Below are positions 50,449 to 59,287 of a stretch of DNA of 64,000 bases, piece by piece. The stretch is taken from the NCBI GenBank assembly GCA_029781795.1, contig JAKOWB010000231.1, positions 29,459 to 93,458 of the forward strand, written 5' to 3'. The stretch's first letter is position 1, and each line of letters starts with the position of its first letter. Below the pieces are notes generated by a model. It was not told the DNA's origin. It saw nothing but the letters and a program-made list of their open reading frames with translations, and did not search any database. Both the position numbers and the translations under genes were made by a program. Source of the DNA: Pseudomonadota bacterium (GTDB lineage Bacteria; Pseudomonadota; Alphaproteobacteria; Kiloniellales; JACOMY01).

Positions 50449-50829
50449 ATGCTGACCGTTGCTACCTATGTCGCCCCCTCGGCCATCGAGGGGCTGGGGC
50501 TCTTTGCGGCCGAACCGATCGCCGCCGGCACCCTGGTCTGGCGCTTCGATCCGCTGCTCGATCTGATCTTTCCGGAGGCGCACCTGGCGCTCTATCCGCC
50601 AGGCACGCAGGCCTTCCTGAGGAAATACGGCTACCGGCAGCGCGGCACCGCCGGCTACCGCGTGCTGGACGGCGACAACGGCCGCTTCATGAACCACAGC
50701 GCCGAGGCCAACACCGACAACAGCGGCGAGAGCTCCTTCGCCACCCGCGACATCGCGGCTGGCGAGGAGATCACCTGCGACTACGCGGAGTTCGTCGAGG
50801 GCTTCGTGCCAGGGCGCTTCGAGGACTAG
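50449..50829 (+). CDS. SET-domain protein
   Basis: 126 residues from ATG 50449 (TTG 50428 also possible). Minimal SET domain: GLGLFAAEPIAAGTLVW at the start, GRFMNHSAEANT (the NHS motif that binds AdoMet), and GEEITCDYAEF with the catalytic Tyr. SET proteins methylate lysines; bacterial targets are mostly unknown. The gene is alone on its strand and ends overlapping the next gene by 4 bp. Confidence 0.82.
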   Translation: MLTVATYVAPSAIEGLGLFAAEPIAAGTLVWRFDPLLDLIFPEAHLALYPPGTQAFLRKYGYRQRGTAGYRVLDGDNGRFMNHSAEANTDNSGESSFATRDIAAGEEITCDYAEFVEGFVPGRFED

Positions 50830-51998
50830 AGGCCGAAGCGCGCCGGCCGGAAGGGCGCCAGCGCCGGGTGCGGCGCGCCGCCTGCCAGCTCCCCCGCCAG
50901 CAACTCGCCGATCCAGGGGGCCAAGGTGACGCCCGAGTGGGTCACCGCGACGAAGAGGCCCGGCACCGCGGCCAGCGGCCCGACGATGGAATGCCCGTCG
51001 GCCGGCATGGCGCGGCGGCCGATGCGCCAGCGCGCCCCGGCATCCAGCGTCGCGGTGTCGAGGCCGGGCAGCCAGTCCCTGGCCCGCTGCCACAGCAGGC
51101 GCCGAGCCTCGGCGATGGCCGCGGCGTCGCCCCCCTCGCCCACCAGCGCATCCAGGTCGTCGGCACCCAGCAGCAGGCCACCGGCAGCGGTCTGCCGCAG
51201 GTGGATACCGGCAGGGTCGGGCGACCAGAGCACGAGGTCGAGGCGGGCGGCCAGCGGCAGCGGCGGGCTCTCCAGCAGGAAACCCGGCACGCTGCGCATG
51301 GGAAAGCGTTCGGCGGCAATGGCGCCGCCGCTGGCGAGCGACAGCAGCGAAGGCGTGTCGATGCCGGCGGTCACCGCCAGGCGGAGCGTGGCAATGCGGC
51401 CCTGGGCGGTCTCCACCGCGGCGATGGCGCCGGCCGCATCGCGCCGCACCGCCCGGGCAGGGCAGTGCTCCAGGACCTTGCCGCCGGCCGCCTCGATCGC
51501 TGCCACCAGCCAGGCGAGGAAGCGCGGCACCTCCAGCCAGCGGTCGGCCGGCGCCAGCAGTCCCTCGGTATCGTCGGCGACCGCGAGATCCGGCAGGCGT
51601 CGGCGGATCGCCGCCGCGTCCAGCCAGGCGACCGGGTAGCCGAAACCCCTTAGCGCCTCGAAGTCGGCACAGAGCTGCGCGTGAAGATCCGCGCGGCTGC
51701 GCTCGACGAACTGCAGCGAGCCGGCGCCGCCCAGGCCGATGGCCGGGTGCTCCGCGGCCAGGGCCTCGTAGCGGGCGAGGCCGCCGGCGTTCAGGGCGTG
51801 ATAGGCCTTGGCGCCGGTCTTCGAGCTGGCGTTGACCCAGGCGAAGGTGCCGGCCGAGGTCGAGCCGCCAAGCCGCCCGCGCTCGAGAACCACGACCCTG
51901 AGGCCGCGGCAGGCGGCCTGCCAGGCGAGCGCGAGGCCGACGATACCGGCGCCGGCAACCACCAGGTCGGACTCGGTCGGTTGGTCGGGCTGCCGCAT
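50826..51998 (-). CDS. FAD-dependent amine/D-amino acid oxidoreductase (DAO family)
   Basis: 390 residues from ATG 51998, preceded by GAGGAC; an upstream in-frame extension lacks support. N-terminal FAD site DLVVAGAGIVGLALAWQAA, then GGSTSAGTFAWVNASSKT, and a C-terminal RIGRRAMPADGHSIVGPLAAVPGLFVAVTHSGVTLAP (in parts), typical of DadA/glycine-oxidase-like DAO proteins. It could be a D-amino acid dehydrogenase, sarcosine oxidase or similar. It converges on the SET gene. Confidence 0.85.
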   Translation of the reverse strand: MRQPDQPTESDLVVAGAGIVGLALAWQAACRGLRVVVLERGRLGGSTSAGTFAWVNASSKTGAKAYHALNAGGLARYEALAAEHPAIGLGGAGSLQFVERSRADLHAQLCADFEALRGFGYPVAWLDAAAIRRRLPDLAVADDTEGLLAPADRWLEVPRFLAWLVAAIEAAGGKVLEHCPARAVRRDAAGAIAAVETAQGRIATLRLAVTAGIDTPSLLSLASGGAIAAERFPMRSVPGFLLESPPLPLAARLDLVLWSPDPAGIHLRQTAAGGLLLGADDLDALVGEGGDAAAIAEARRLLWQRARDWLPGLDTATLDAGARWRIGRRAMPADGHSIVGPLAAVPGLFVAVTHSGVTLAPWIGELLAGELAGGAPHPALAPFRPARFGL

Positions 51999-52123
51999 CG
52001 CGCGTCCTCTGAGAGCGAAGATGGCTCCAGAATGCGGCCTCGATGCCGGTTCCGCCAGATGTCGCACCAAGCCACGCAGCCGCTGCGGCGAATGACTGAA
52101 CAAGATCTCCTTTTCGCGCGGGT

Positions 52124-52585
52124 TTGACGCTCGCTCACGGGATCCATCCTCTTGGATTCTGCCGGTTTCCAGCTCCGGGCCTGGACGGGGCATGCCGCGC
52201 GTGGCCTCCCGCCTGCCGCCGGTGCCCGCCGCCAGACCGTCGCCGGTCGATCGAAGGCGGCAGGCGACAGCCTGGCCGACAGGCAGCGGCGACGGTCCGC
52301 GCTGCTCGGAGCGGCAGCAATGGCGGCAGGCCAGGGCCCATTCGCGCCAATGCCTGGGGCGACGCGCTTGGTGTCCTCACCGTCCCGGCGCTCCACGCCA
52401 GCTTCGCGGGGTGGGGCGGACAAAGCCACAGCAGCGATCCGGGCGAGGCCCTGGCCTGGCTGGCCCTGCGCGCGGCGGAAGCCGACGCCGGCCAGCACTT
52501 CTGCGCTGCCGAGATGGGCGCCGGCTGGGGACCGTGGCACCGGCGCCATGCCGGGCGGGCGGCCGCGCCACGGCCGCGCGGATAG
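52124..52585 (+). pseudogene. Possible methyltransferase remnant
   Basis: The region 52000-52620 has no intact gene. In one frame a stretch near 52360-52540 reads ALGVLTVPALHASFAGWGGQ and then EALAWLALRAAEA and CAAEMGAGWGPW, which resembles an AdoMet-binding loop of FkbM-type methyltransferases. The frame ends abruptly and has an unmatched N-terminal part. It could be a degraded 5' part of a gene, or chance coding-like sequence. Low confidence. Confidence 0.25.
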
Positions 52586-52620
52586 CGGTCGGGCAGGCCA
52601 GCGCGCGCCAGCAAGCGAAA

Positions 52621-52644
52621 GGGCCGCGCCTCGCGGCGCGGCCC
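52621..52644 (-). terminator. groEL intrinsic terminator
   Basis: A 10-bp perfect stem GGGCCGCGCC/GGCGCGGCCC with a 4-nt loop starts 28 bases past the groEL stop. On the minus strand it is followed by TTTCGCTTGC, a T-rich tail. It should end the groES-groEL transcript. Confidence 0.75.
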
Positions 52645-52671
52645 TTCCTTGCTCCGTTCGGAAGACTGGAC

Positions 52672-54321
<1,650 letters not shown>

Positions 54322-54350
54322 CTAGTAAAGCGGTTGCGGATGAGGGGGGA

Positions 54351-54665
54351 TCAGGCGGCCTTCTTGGCCACGGCGCCGGTCTCGATCACACCCATGATGT
54401 CGCTCTCCTTCATGATCAGGAGTTCCTGACCGTCGAGCTTCACCTCGGTGCCGGACCACTTGCCGAAGAGCACGCGGTCGCCGGGCTTCACATCGAGGGC
54501 GACCAGGTCGCCCTTCTCGTTGCGCGCGCCGGGACCGACGGCGATCACCTCGCCCTGCATCGGCTTCTCCTTGGCGGTATCGGGGATGATGATGCCACCC
54601 TTGGTGCGCTCATCCTCCTCCACGCGGCGGACGACCACGCGGTCGTGCAGCGGACGGAACTTCAT
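54351..54665 (-). CDS. groES: Co-chaperonin GroES
   Basis: Heptameric lid of GroEL. 104 residues. [19 protein letters not shown] opens it, followed by the mobile loop ([15 protein letters not shown]) and [16 protein letters not shown]. It has GGGAGGAGG just before the ATG 54665. First gene of the operon with CIRCE about 63 bases upstream. Confidence 0.98.
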   Translation of the reverse strand: MKFRPLHDRVVVRRVEEDERTKGGIIIPDTAKEKPMQGEVIAVGPGARNEKGDLVALDVKPGDRVLFGKWSGTEVKLDGQELLIMKESDIMGVIETGAVAKKAA

Positions 54666-54727
54666 GGCACTTACCTCCTCCCGAAAGACAAAGGTCTCGC
54701 TGTGAAATCAGCGGCTTGACGACCCTG

Positions 54728-54754
54728 TTAGCACTCCCGCTTGGCGAGTGCCAA
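54728..54754 (-). promoter_or_regulatory. CIRCE operator (HrcA site)
   Basis: TTAGCACTC, then nine bases, then GAGTGCCAA: the CIRCE inverted repeat with a single change from the consensus. HrcA binding here would repress groES-groEL in the absence of heat stress. The hrcA gene is not in the window. Confidence 0.93.
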
Positions 54755-54913
54755 GGGCTGCCGGGGCTGGAGATAATCAGGCGGCGGCGGCCTGTCAAGC
54801 GGGCCGGCGGCGGCCTGTCGCAGGATTTTTCACCGCGCGCCACCCGGGCGGTTCCGCCGGGCACGGCCTTCCGTCATGATCCCGGCCGCGGCAGCCAGCG
54901 ACGAGAGGATGTC

Positions 54914-55279
54914 ATGTCCAAGACCCTGCATTTCAAGCGCGGCGAGATGAAGTTCGACAGCTTCGGCGGCCCGCCCGGCACGGCCTCCATCGCCCGCCTG
55001 GTCGGGCCGGAGGTCAGCCGGACCATGGGCATCGGGCTGGCCAGCTTCGACGGCTGCGCGGTGGAATGGACCGTGCTCTACGACGAGATGATCGTGGTGC
55101 TGGAGGGCGTCTTCCGCCTCGGCGTGGAGGGCCCGGATGGACAACGGGACATCGTCGCCCACCCCGGCGACGTGATCTGGATCCCGGAGAAGACGCCGAT
55201 CGTCTACAAGGGCGACAAGGCCGTGGTCTGCTACGCCCTCTATCCGGTGGACTGGCGGCAGAAGCATGGCCTGGGCTGA
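54914..55279 (+). CDS. Cupin protein, EutQ-like
   Basis: 121 residues from ATG 54914 (upstream in-frame extension rejected; GAGAGGAT precedes this start). One cupin domain: EWTVLYDEMIVVLEGVFRL and AHPGDVIWIPEKTPIVYKGD. The pattern matches EutQ-type cupins, which lack some metal ligands. No ethanolamine-utilisation genes lie near, so the name denotes fold only. The stop overlaps the next gene by 14 bp. Confidence 0.8.
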   Translation: MSKTLHFKRGEMKFDSFGGPPGTASIARLVGPEVSRTMGIGLASFDGCAVEWTVLYDEMIVVLEGVFRLGVEGPDGQRDIVAHPGDVIWIPEKTPIVYKGDKAVVCYALYPVDWRQKHGLG

Positions 55280-55718
55280 GGCGCCGGTGCGGCCACCGGC
55301 CGCCTGGGCACCGCTGGTACCGGAACTCAACGTCGCCGACCTGGACCGCAGCCTCGCCTTCTGGGTCGGTCTCTGCGGCTTTCGCGTCGCCTACGGCCGG
55401 CCGGAGCCGGGCTTCGCCTACCTGGAACGCGGGCCGCTGCAGGTGATGCTGGAGGTTATCGCCCCGGATTCCTGGACCACCGGCGCGCTGGAACCGCCGC
55501 TCGGCCGCGGCCTCAACCTGCAGATGGAGGTCGACGACCTCGCCGCCCTCGAAGGGGCGCTCGCCGCCGCCGGCTGGCCGCTGTTCCGCCCGGCCGAGGA
55601 GCGCTGGTACCGCGCCGGCCCGGTCGAGTGCGGCCAGCGCCAGCTCCTGGTGCAGGACCCCGACGGCTACCTGCTGCGCTTCTGCCAGCCGCTGGGCGAG
55701 CGCCGGCCCGGCGCCTGA
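55266..55718 (+). CDS. VOC-family (glyoxalase/bleomycin-resistance-like) protein
   Basis: 150 residues of the vicinal-oxygen-chelate fold: VPELNVADLDRSLAFWVGL begins the first beta-alpha-beta-beta-beta unit, LNLQMEVDDLAALEGALAAA the second, and LLVQDPDGYLLRFCQPLG ends it. It resembles bleomycin-binding proteins, but the ligand cannot be predicted. Overlaps the cupin gene by 14 bp, so the two are probably translated together. Confidence 0.85.
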   Translation: MAWAEAPVRPPAAWAPLVPELNVADLDRSLAFWVGLCGFRVAYGRPEPGFAYLERGPLQVMLEVIAPDSWTTGALEPPLGRGLNLQMEVDDLAALEGALAAAGWPLFRPAEERWYRAGPVECGQRQLLVQDPDGYLLRFCQPLGERRPGA

Positions 55719-55834
55719 CTGTCGGCAACCCGGGCGCGACGTGCGTGCGGCACGCTGCGCCCGGGCGCCAGTCCCCGCGGCCGCCATCCGCGGGGTGCCG
55801 GGGCATGGCATCCGACCTGGCGGTGCCGCGTTCG

Positions 55835-56407
55835 CTAGGCGACGTCGCCCGGCACGGCCGGCCGTTTGCGGCCGGTAAGCAGGGCACGCACCAGGTTCTC
55901 GCGATGCCGCAGGCTGGCCAGCAGCACGCCGAGGACGTGCAGCCCGACCAGCACGAGCAGCAGGTTGGCCAGAAGCTCGTGGGTCTCCTCCACCCACTCC
56001 ACGCCCCAGTAGGCATCGGTGGTCTGCAGCCAGCCGGTGAGGCAGAGCCCGGCCAGCGCGGCGAGCAGCGCGACGATCATCGCCCCGCCCGCCGGGTTGT
56101 GGCCGAGGTAGCGGGCCTCGCGGCCGGCCAACAGGTCGCGCAGGTAGGCGACGACGACCCGCGGCCGCCGCACGAACTGGCGGAACCGCGCATAGCGCGT
56201 TCCCGCCAGGCCCCAGGCCAGGCGGAAGGCGACCAGCGCCGCCGCCGCGTAGCCGGCCCAGAGGTGCAGGTCGCGCCAGTCGTCGCCGCTGATCCAGGCC
56301 ACGGCGAAGCTGGCCACCAGCGACCAGTGGAAGAGCCGCACCGCCAGGTCCCAGACCCGGACCCCGGCGGCCGGCGCCGCCCCGGCGGCGAGCGGATGCG
56401 TCGTCAT
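55835..56407 (-). CDS. Cytochrome b561-family membrane protein
   Basis: 190 residues from ATG 56407, four membrane helices. Heme-binding His are in VRLFHWSLVASFAV (helix 1), DLHLWAGYAAAALVAF (helix 2), EETHELLANLLLVLVGLHVLG (helix 4, with two His). Transfers electrons at the membrane. It lies 11 bp after a PepSY gene on the same strand; both are divergent from a two-component system. Confidence 0.88.
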   Translation of the reverse strand: MTTHPLAAGAAPAAGVRVWDLAVRLFHWSLVASFAVAWISGDDWRDLHLWAGYAAAALVAFRLAWGLAGTRYARFRQFVRRPRVVVAYLRDLLAGREARYLGHNPAGGAMIVALLAALAGLCLTGWLQTTDAYWGVEWVEETHELLANLLLVLVGLHVLGVLLASLRHRENLVRALLTGRKRPAVPGDVA

Positions 56408-56418
56408 CGCCGGTTGCC

Positions 56419-56679
56419 CTACTTGCTCAGCACGACTTCGAAGGTCTTGGGGTTGAAATAGACCTCCTGCTTGTTGCCGGCGGAGTCCTTGCCATAGGCC
56501 TCGTAGCAGCCGTCGTCGACCTTGATGGTCTTGACGCTCCAGCCTTCGGCCTCGAGCTTGGCCTGCAGCGCCGCCTTGGGCTGCCATTCCGCCTCGGGCA
56601 CCGAGCAGAGGTCGGCGGCGGACGCGGTGGCGGCACCGGCCAGGGCGAAGAGCAGCGCGGCAAGGGACAGGGACTTCAT
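56419..56679 (-). CDS. Exported PepSY-domain protein
   Basis: 86 residues from ATG 56679, preceded by AGAGG at a 7-base spacer. Signal peptide MKSLSLAALLFALAGAATASA. The mature part is a single PepSY-like unit: LQAKLEAEGWSVKTIKVDDGC, then YEAYGKDSAGNKQEVYFNPKT. Such proteins often go with cytochrome b561 and QseBC-like systems. Probably periplasmic; the ligand is unknown. Confidence 0.82.
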   Translation of the reverse strand: MKSLSLAALLFALAGAATASAADLCSVPEAEWQPKAALQAKLEAEGWSVKTIKVDDGCYEAYGKDSAGNKQEVYFNPKTFEVVLSK

Positions 56680-56821
56680 GAAGACACCTCTTGTCAGGGT
56701 TGCGATGGCCGCGAGGGATAGCGCGAGCGCCTGACGCCACCCTGACGGCAGGCAGCCGCGGCGGTCAGGCTGCGGTAAGCTCGCCGGCCGATGCCTGTCG
56801 CTTTTCGGGGAGGGCAACGCC

Positions 56822-57490
56822 TTGCGCATTCTGCTGGTCGAGGACGAAGGCGATCTCGCCGCCGCCGTGGCCGAGCACATCCGCGGCCAGGGCCACGCGG
56901 TCGACGGCGTCGCACGGCTGGACGAGGCGGGGGCGGCGCTGGCGGCGGTGGACTACGACCTGGTGCTGCTCGACCTGCAGCTGCCCGACGGCCAGGGCCT
57001 TGATCTTCTCCGGCGCCTGCGCCGGGCGGGCGACCGGCGGCCGGTCATCATCCTGACCGCGCGCGACCAGGTGCGCGACCGCATCGCCGGGCTCGACGCC
57101 GGCGCCGACGACTACCTGGTCAAGCCCTTCGACCTGGCGGAGCTGTCGGCGCGGCTCGGCGCCGTGGCGCGGCGCTATAGCGGCGACCCCAGCCCGCTGC
57201 GCCGTGTCGGCGCCGTGGCGCTCGACATCGCACGCCACCAGGCGACCCTGGCCGGCGAGCGCGTCGAGCTGACGGCGCGCGAATGGGCGCTGCTGGAGGC
57301 ACTGCTGCGCCGGCCCGGCGCCATCGTCAGCAAGGCGCAGCTCGAGGACGCGCTCTATGCCTTCGGCGACGAGGTTGAAAGCAACGCCGTGGAGGCGCAC
57401 GTCAGCCGCCTGCGCAAGAAGCTCGGCCGCGACATCGTGGTGACGCAGCGCGGACTCGGCTACCGCCTGGGCGACGAGGCGCCGGCATGA
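56822..57490 (+). CDS. OmpR-family response regulator (QseB/PmrA-like)
   Basis: 222 residues from TTG 56822, which follows GGGGAGG. Receiver domain with VEDEGD and the phosphoacceptor Asp51 in LVLLDLQLPDG; Lys in DDYLVKPFDLAEL. C-terminal winged helix ends VVTQRGLGYRLGDE. ATGA overlap with the sensor kinase. Divergent from PepSY-cytochrome b561, which it may regulate. Confidence 0.93.
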   Translation: MRILLVEDEGDLAAAVAEHIRGQGHAVDGVARLDEAGAALAAVDYDLVLLDLQLPDGQGLDLLRRLRRAGDRRPVIILTARDQVRDRIAGLDAGADDYLVKPFDLAELSARLGAVARRYSGDPSPLRRVGAVALDIARHQATLAGERVELTAREWALLEALLRRPGAIVSKAQLEDALYAFGDEVESNAVEAHVSRLRKKLGRDIVVTQRGLGYRLGDEAPA

Positions 57491-58830
57491 GGCGCTGGAG
57501 CATCGCCCGACGGCTCGGCGCCTGGCTGGCGCTGCTGCTCGGCCTGCTGTGGCTGGTCGCGGTTGCCGCCACCACGCTGAACATGCGCTACGAGAGCGGC
57601 GAGATCTTCGACGGCGCGCTGCAGGAGGCGGCCGAGCGCCTCCTGCCGCTGGCCGAGGCGCACCTGGCCCTGCTGCGCGACGGCGCCGTCGGCGCCGAGG
57701 AGATCGGCGATCCGCAGCAGGAGGAATACCTGCTCTACCAGGTGCTCGACCGCGAGGGCCGGCTGCTGCTGCGCTCCCTGCAGGCGCCCGAGCAGCCCTT
57801 CCTGCTGCCGCCGCGTCCCGGCTTCGCCACCAGCGGCGGCTTTCGCGTCTACACCGAGGTCGCCGACAGCGGTCTCGCCATCGAGGTCGCCGACCGCCTG
57901 TCGCATCGCGACGAGGCGCTGTGGGACGGGCTCTTCTGGCTGCTGGCACCGCTGCTGGCGCTGCTGCCCCTGGCAGGGCTGGCGCTGTGGTGGACGCTGC
58001 GCCAGGCGACACGGCCGCTGCTGGCGCTGCAAGGCGAACTGGAACGCCGGCATGGCGGCAATCTGGCGCCGCTGCCCGAAGCCGGCCTGCCGGTCGAACT
58101 GGCGCCGGCGGTGCACGATGTGAACCTGCTGCTGGCGCGGCTGGAGCGGGCGCTGGCCGGCGAGCGCGCCTTCGCCGCCAACTCGGCGCACGAGCTGCGC
58201 ACGCCGATCGCCACCGCGCTGGCCCAGGCGCAGCTGCTGCAGGAACGCCTGACGGACGGCGAGCAGGCGCGCGTGGCCGGGCTGGTGGCCTCGCTGCAGC
58301 GTCTCGCCCGGCTGGTGGAGAAGCTGCTGCAGCTCGCCCGTGCCGAGTCCGGCGCGGCGCTGGCGCGCGAGCCTTTCGACGCCCTGCCGGTGCTGCGCAT
58401 GCTGCTGCACGAGCAGGCGCGCCGCGGCGATGCCGGGGCGCGGCTGGAGTTCGACCCCGGCGGGCGCCAGGCACTCTGGCTCGATGGCGACCTCGACGCC
58501 TATGGCATCGCGGTGCAGAACCTGCTGGACAATGCCCTGCTGCACGGCCAGGGCGCCGTGCGCGTGGCGCTGCTGCCGGACGGCAGCCTCAGCGTCGCGA
58601 ACGAAGGCCCGGCGGTGCCGCCAGGCCTGCTGGCAGGCCTCACCAACCGCTTCGTGCGCGGGCAGTCGCGGGGGGCAGGCAGCGGCCTCGGCCTCGCCAT
58701 CGCCGACGCCATCGCCCGGCAGTCGGGCGGCAGCCTGACGCTGCATTCGCCGGCGCGTGGCCGCGGCGACGGCTTCGAGGCGGTGCTGGCCCTGCCGCTG
58801 GCGCCGACGCCTGAGGCCGTCAAGGATTGA
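57487..58830 (+). CDS. Sensor histidine kinase (QseC-like)
   Basis: 447 residues. Two membrane segments (LGAWLALLLGLLWLVAVAATT near the N-terminus and LFWLLAPLLALLPLAGLALW at about 145-165) enclose a periplasmic sensor. HisKA has the phosphoacceptor His235 in NSAHELRTPIATAL. The ATPase domain has NLLDNALLHG (N box) and GAGSGLGLAIADAI (G box). Partner of the preceding regulator. The 3' end overlaps the convergent next gene by 11 bp. Confidence 0.94.
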   Translation: MRRWSIARRLGAWLALLLGLLWLVAVAATTLNMRYESGEIFDGALQEAAERLLPLAEAHLALLRDGAVGAEEIGDPQQEEYLLYQVLDREGRLLLRSLQAPEQPFLLPPRPGFATSGGFRVYTEVADSGLAIEVADRLSHRDEALWDGLFWLLAPLLALLPLAGLALWWTLRQATRPLLALQGELERRHGGNLAPLPEAGLPVELAPAVHDVNLLLARLERALAGERAFAANSAHELRTPIATALAQAQLLQERLTDGEQARVAGLVASLQRLARLVEKLLQLARAESGAALAREPFDALPVLRMLLHEQARRGDAGARLEFDPGGRQALWLDGDLDAYGIAVQNLLDNALLHGQGAVRVALLPDGSLSVANEGPAVPPGLLAGLTNRFVRGQSRGAGSGLGLAIADAIARQSGGSLTLHSPARGRGDGFEAVLALPLAPTPEAVKD

Positions 58831-59209
58831 GCGTCGTCTGTCGCGTGCCGCCGTCGCAGGTCGAACAGCAGGAGTCGCAGTACTCCTGGCCGTAGTAGCC
58901 GCTGCCCCAGTAGGTGCTGATGTCGCCGTCGACCCAGGCGCCGTAGCAGATCTTCTCGCCGTAGTCGCAGTTCAGCGTGTACTGGTGAAACTTGTCGTCC
59001 TGCAGCACATAGACGTTGTCGCCGCCCGGCCAGGCCCGATCGTAGTCCTGCGAGTAGAACTCGAGCTGCACCCGGTAGGGATAGAGGCTGCGCACGATCC
59101 AGGTGAAGGTTTCGGCGGCGGCTGTCTGGCCGCAGCAGAGCCCGCCCAGCACCATCGCGGCCAGGGTCAAGCGACGCCGCGCCCCGGACCGGAACCCTGT
59201 TCGCGCCAT
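58820..59209 (-). CDS. Cys-rich exported protein of unknown function
   Basis: 129 residues from ATG 59209. Signal peptide with cleavage after GQTAAAE. Mature part: WIVRSLYPYRVQLEFYSQDY, then CDYGEKICYGAWVDGD, WGSGYYGQEYCDSCCSTCDGG. At least six cysteines lie in the last 55 residues. I recall similar CYGAW-containing proteins in other alphaproteobacteria but no function. Probably disulfide-rich and periplasmic. Overlaps the kinase gene by 11 bp at its end. Confidence 0.65.
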   Translation of the reverse strand: MARTGFRSGARRRLTLAAMVLGGLCCGQTAAAETFTWIVRSLYPYRVQLEFYSQDYDRAWPGGDNVYVLQDDKFHQYTLNCDYGEKICYGAWVDGDISTYWGSGYYGQEYCDSCCSTCDGGTRQTTLNP

Positions 59210-59287
59210 GCTGCCCCCCGCCCCAAGGGATAACGCTGGCGACACCATAGCAGAGGGCCGCCCCCTTCATCCACTCGGCCTGGCGCG

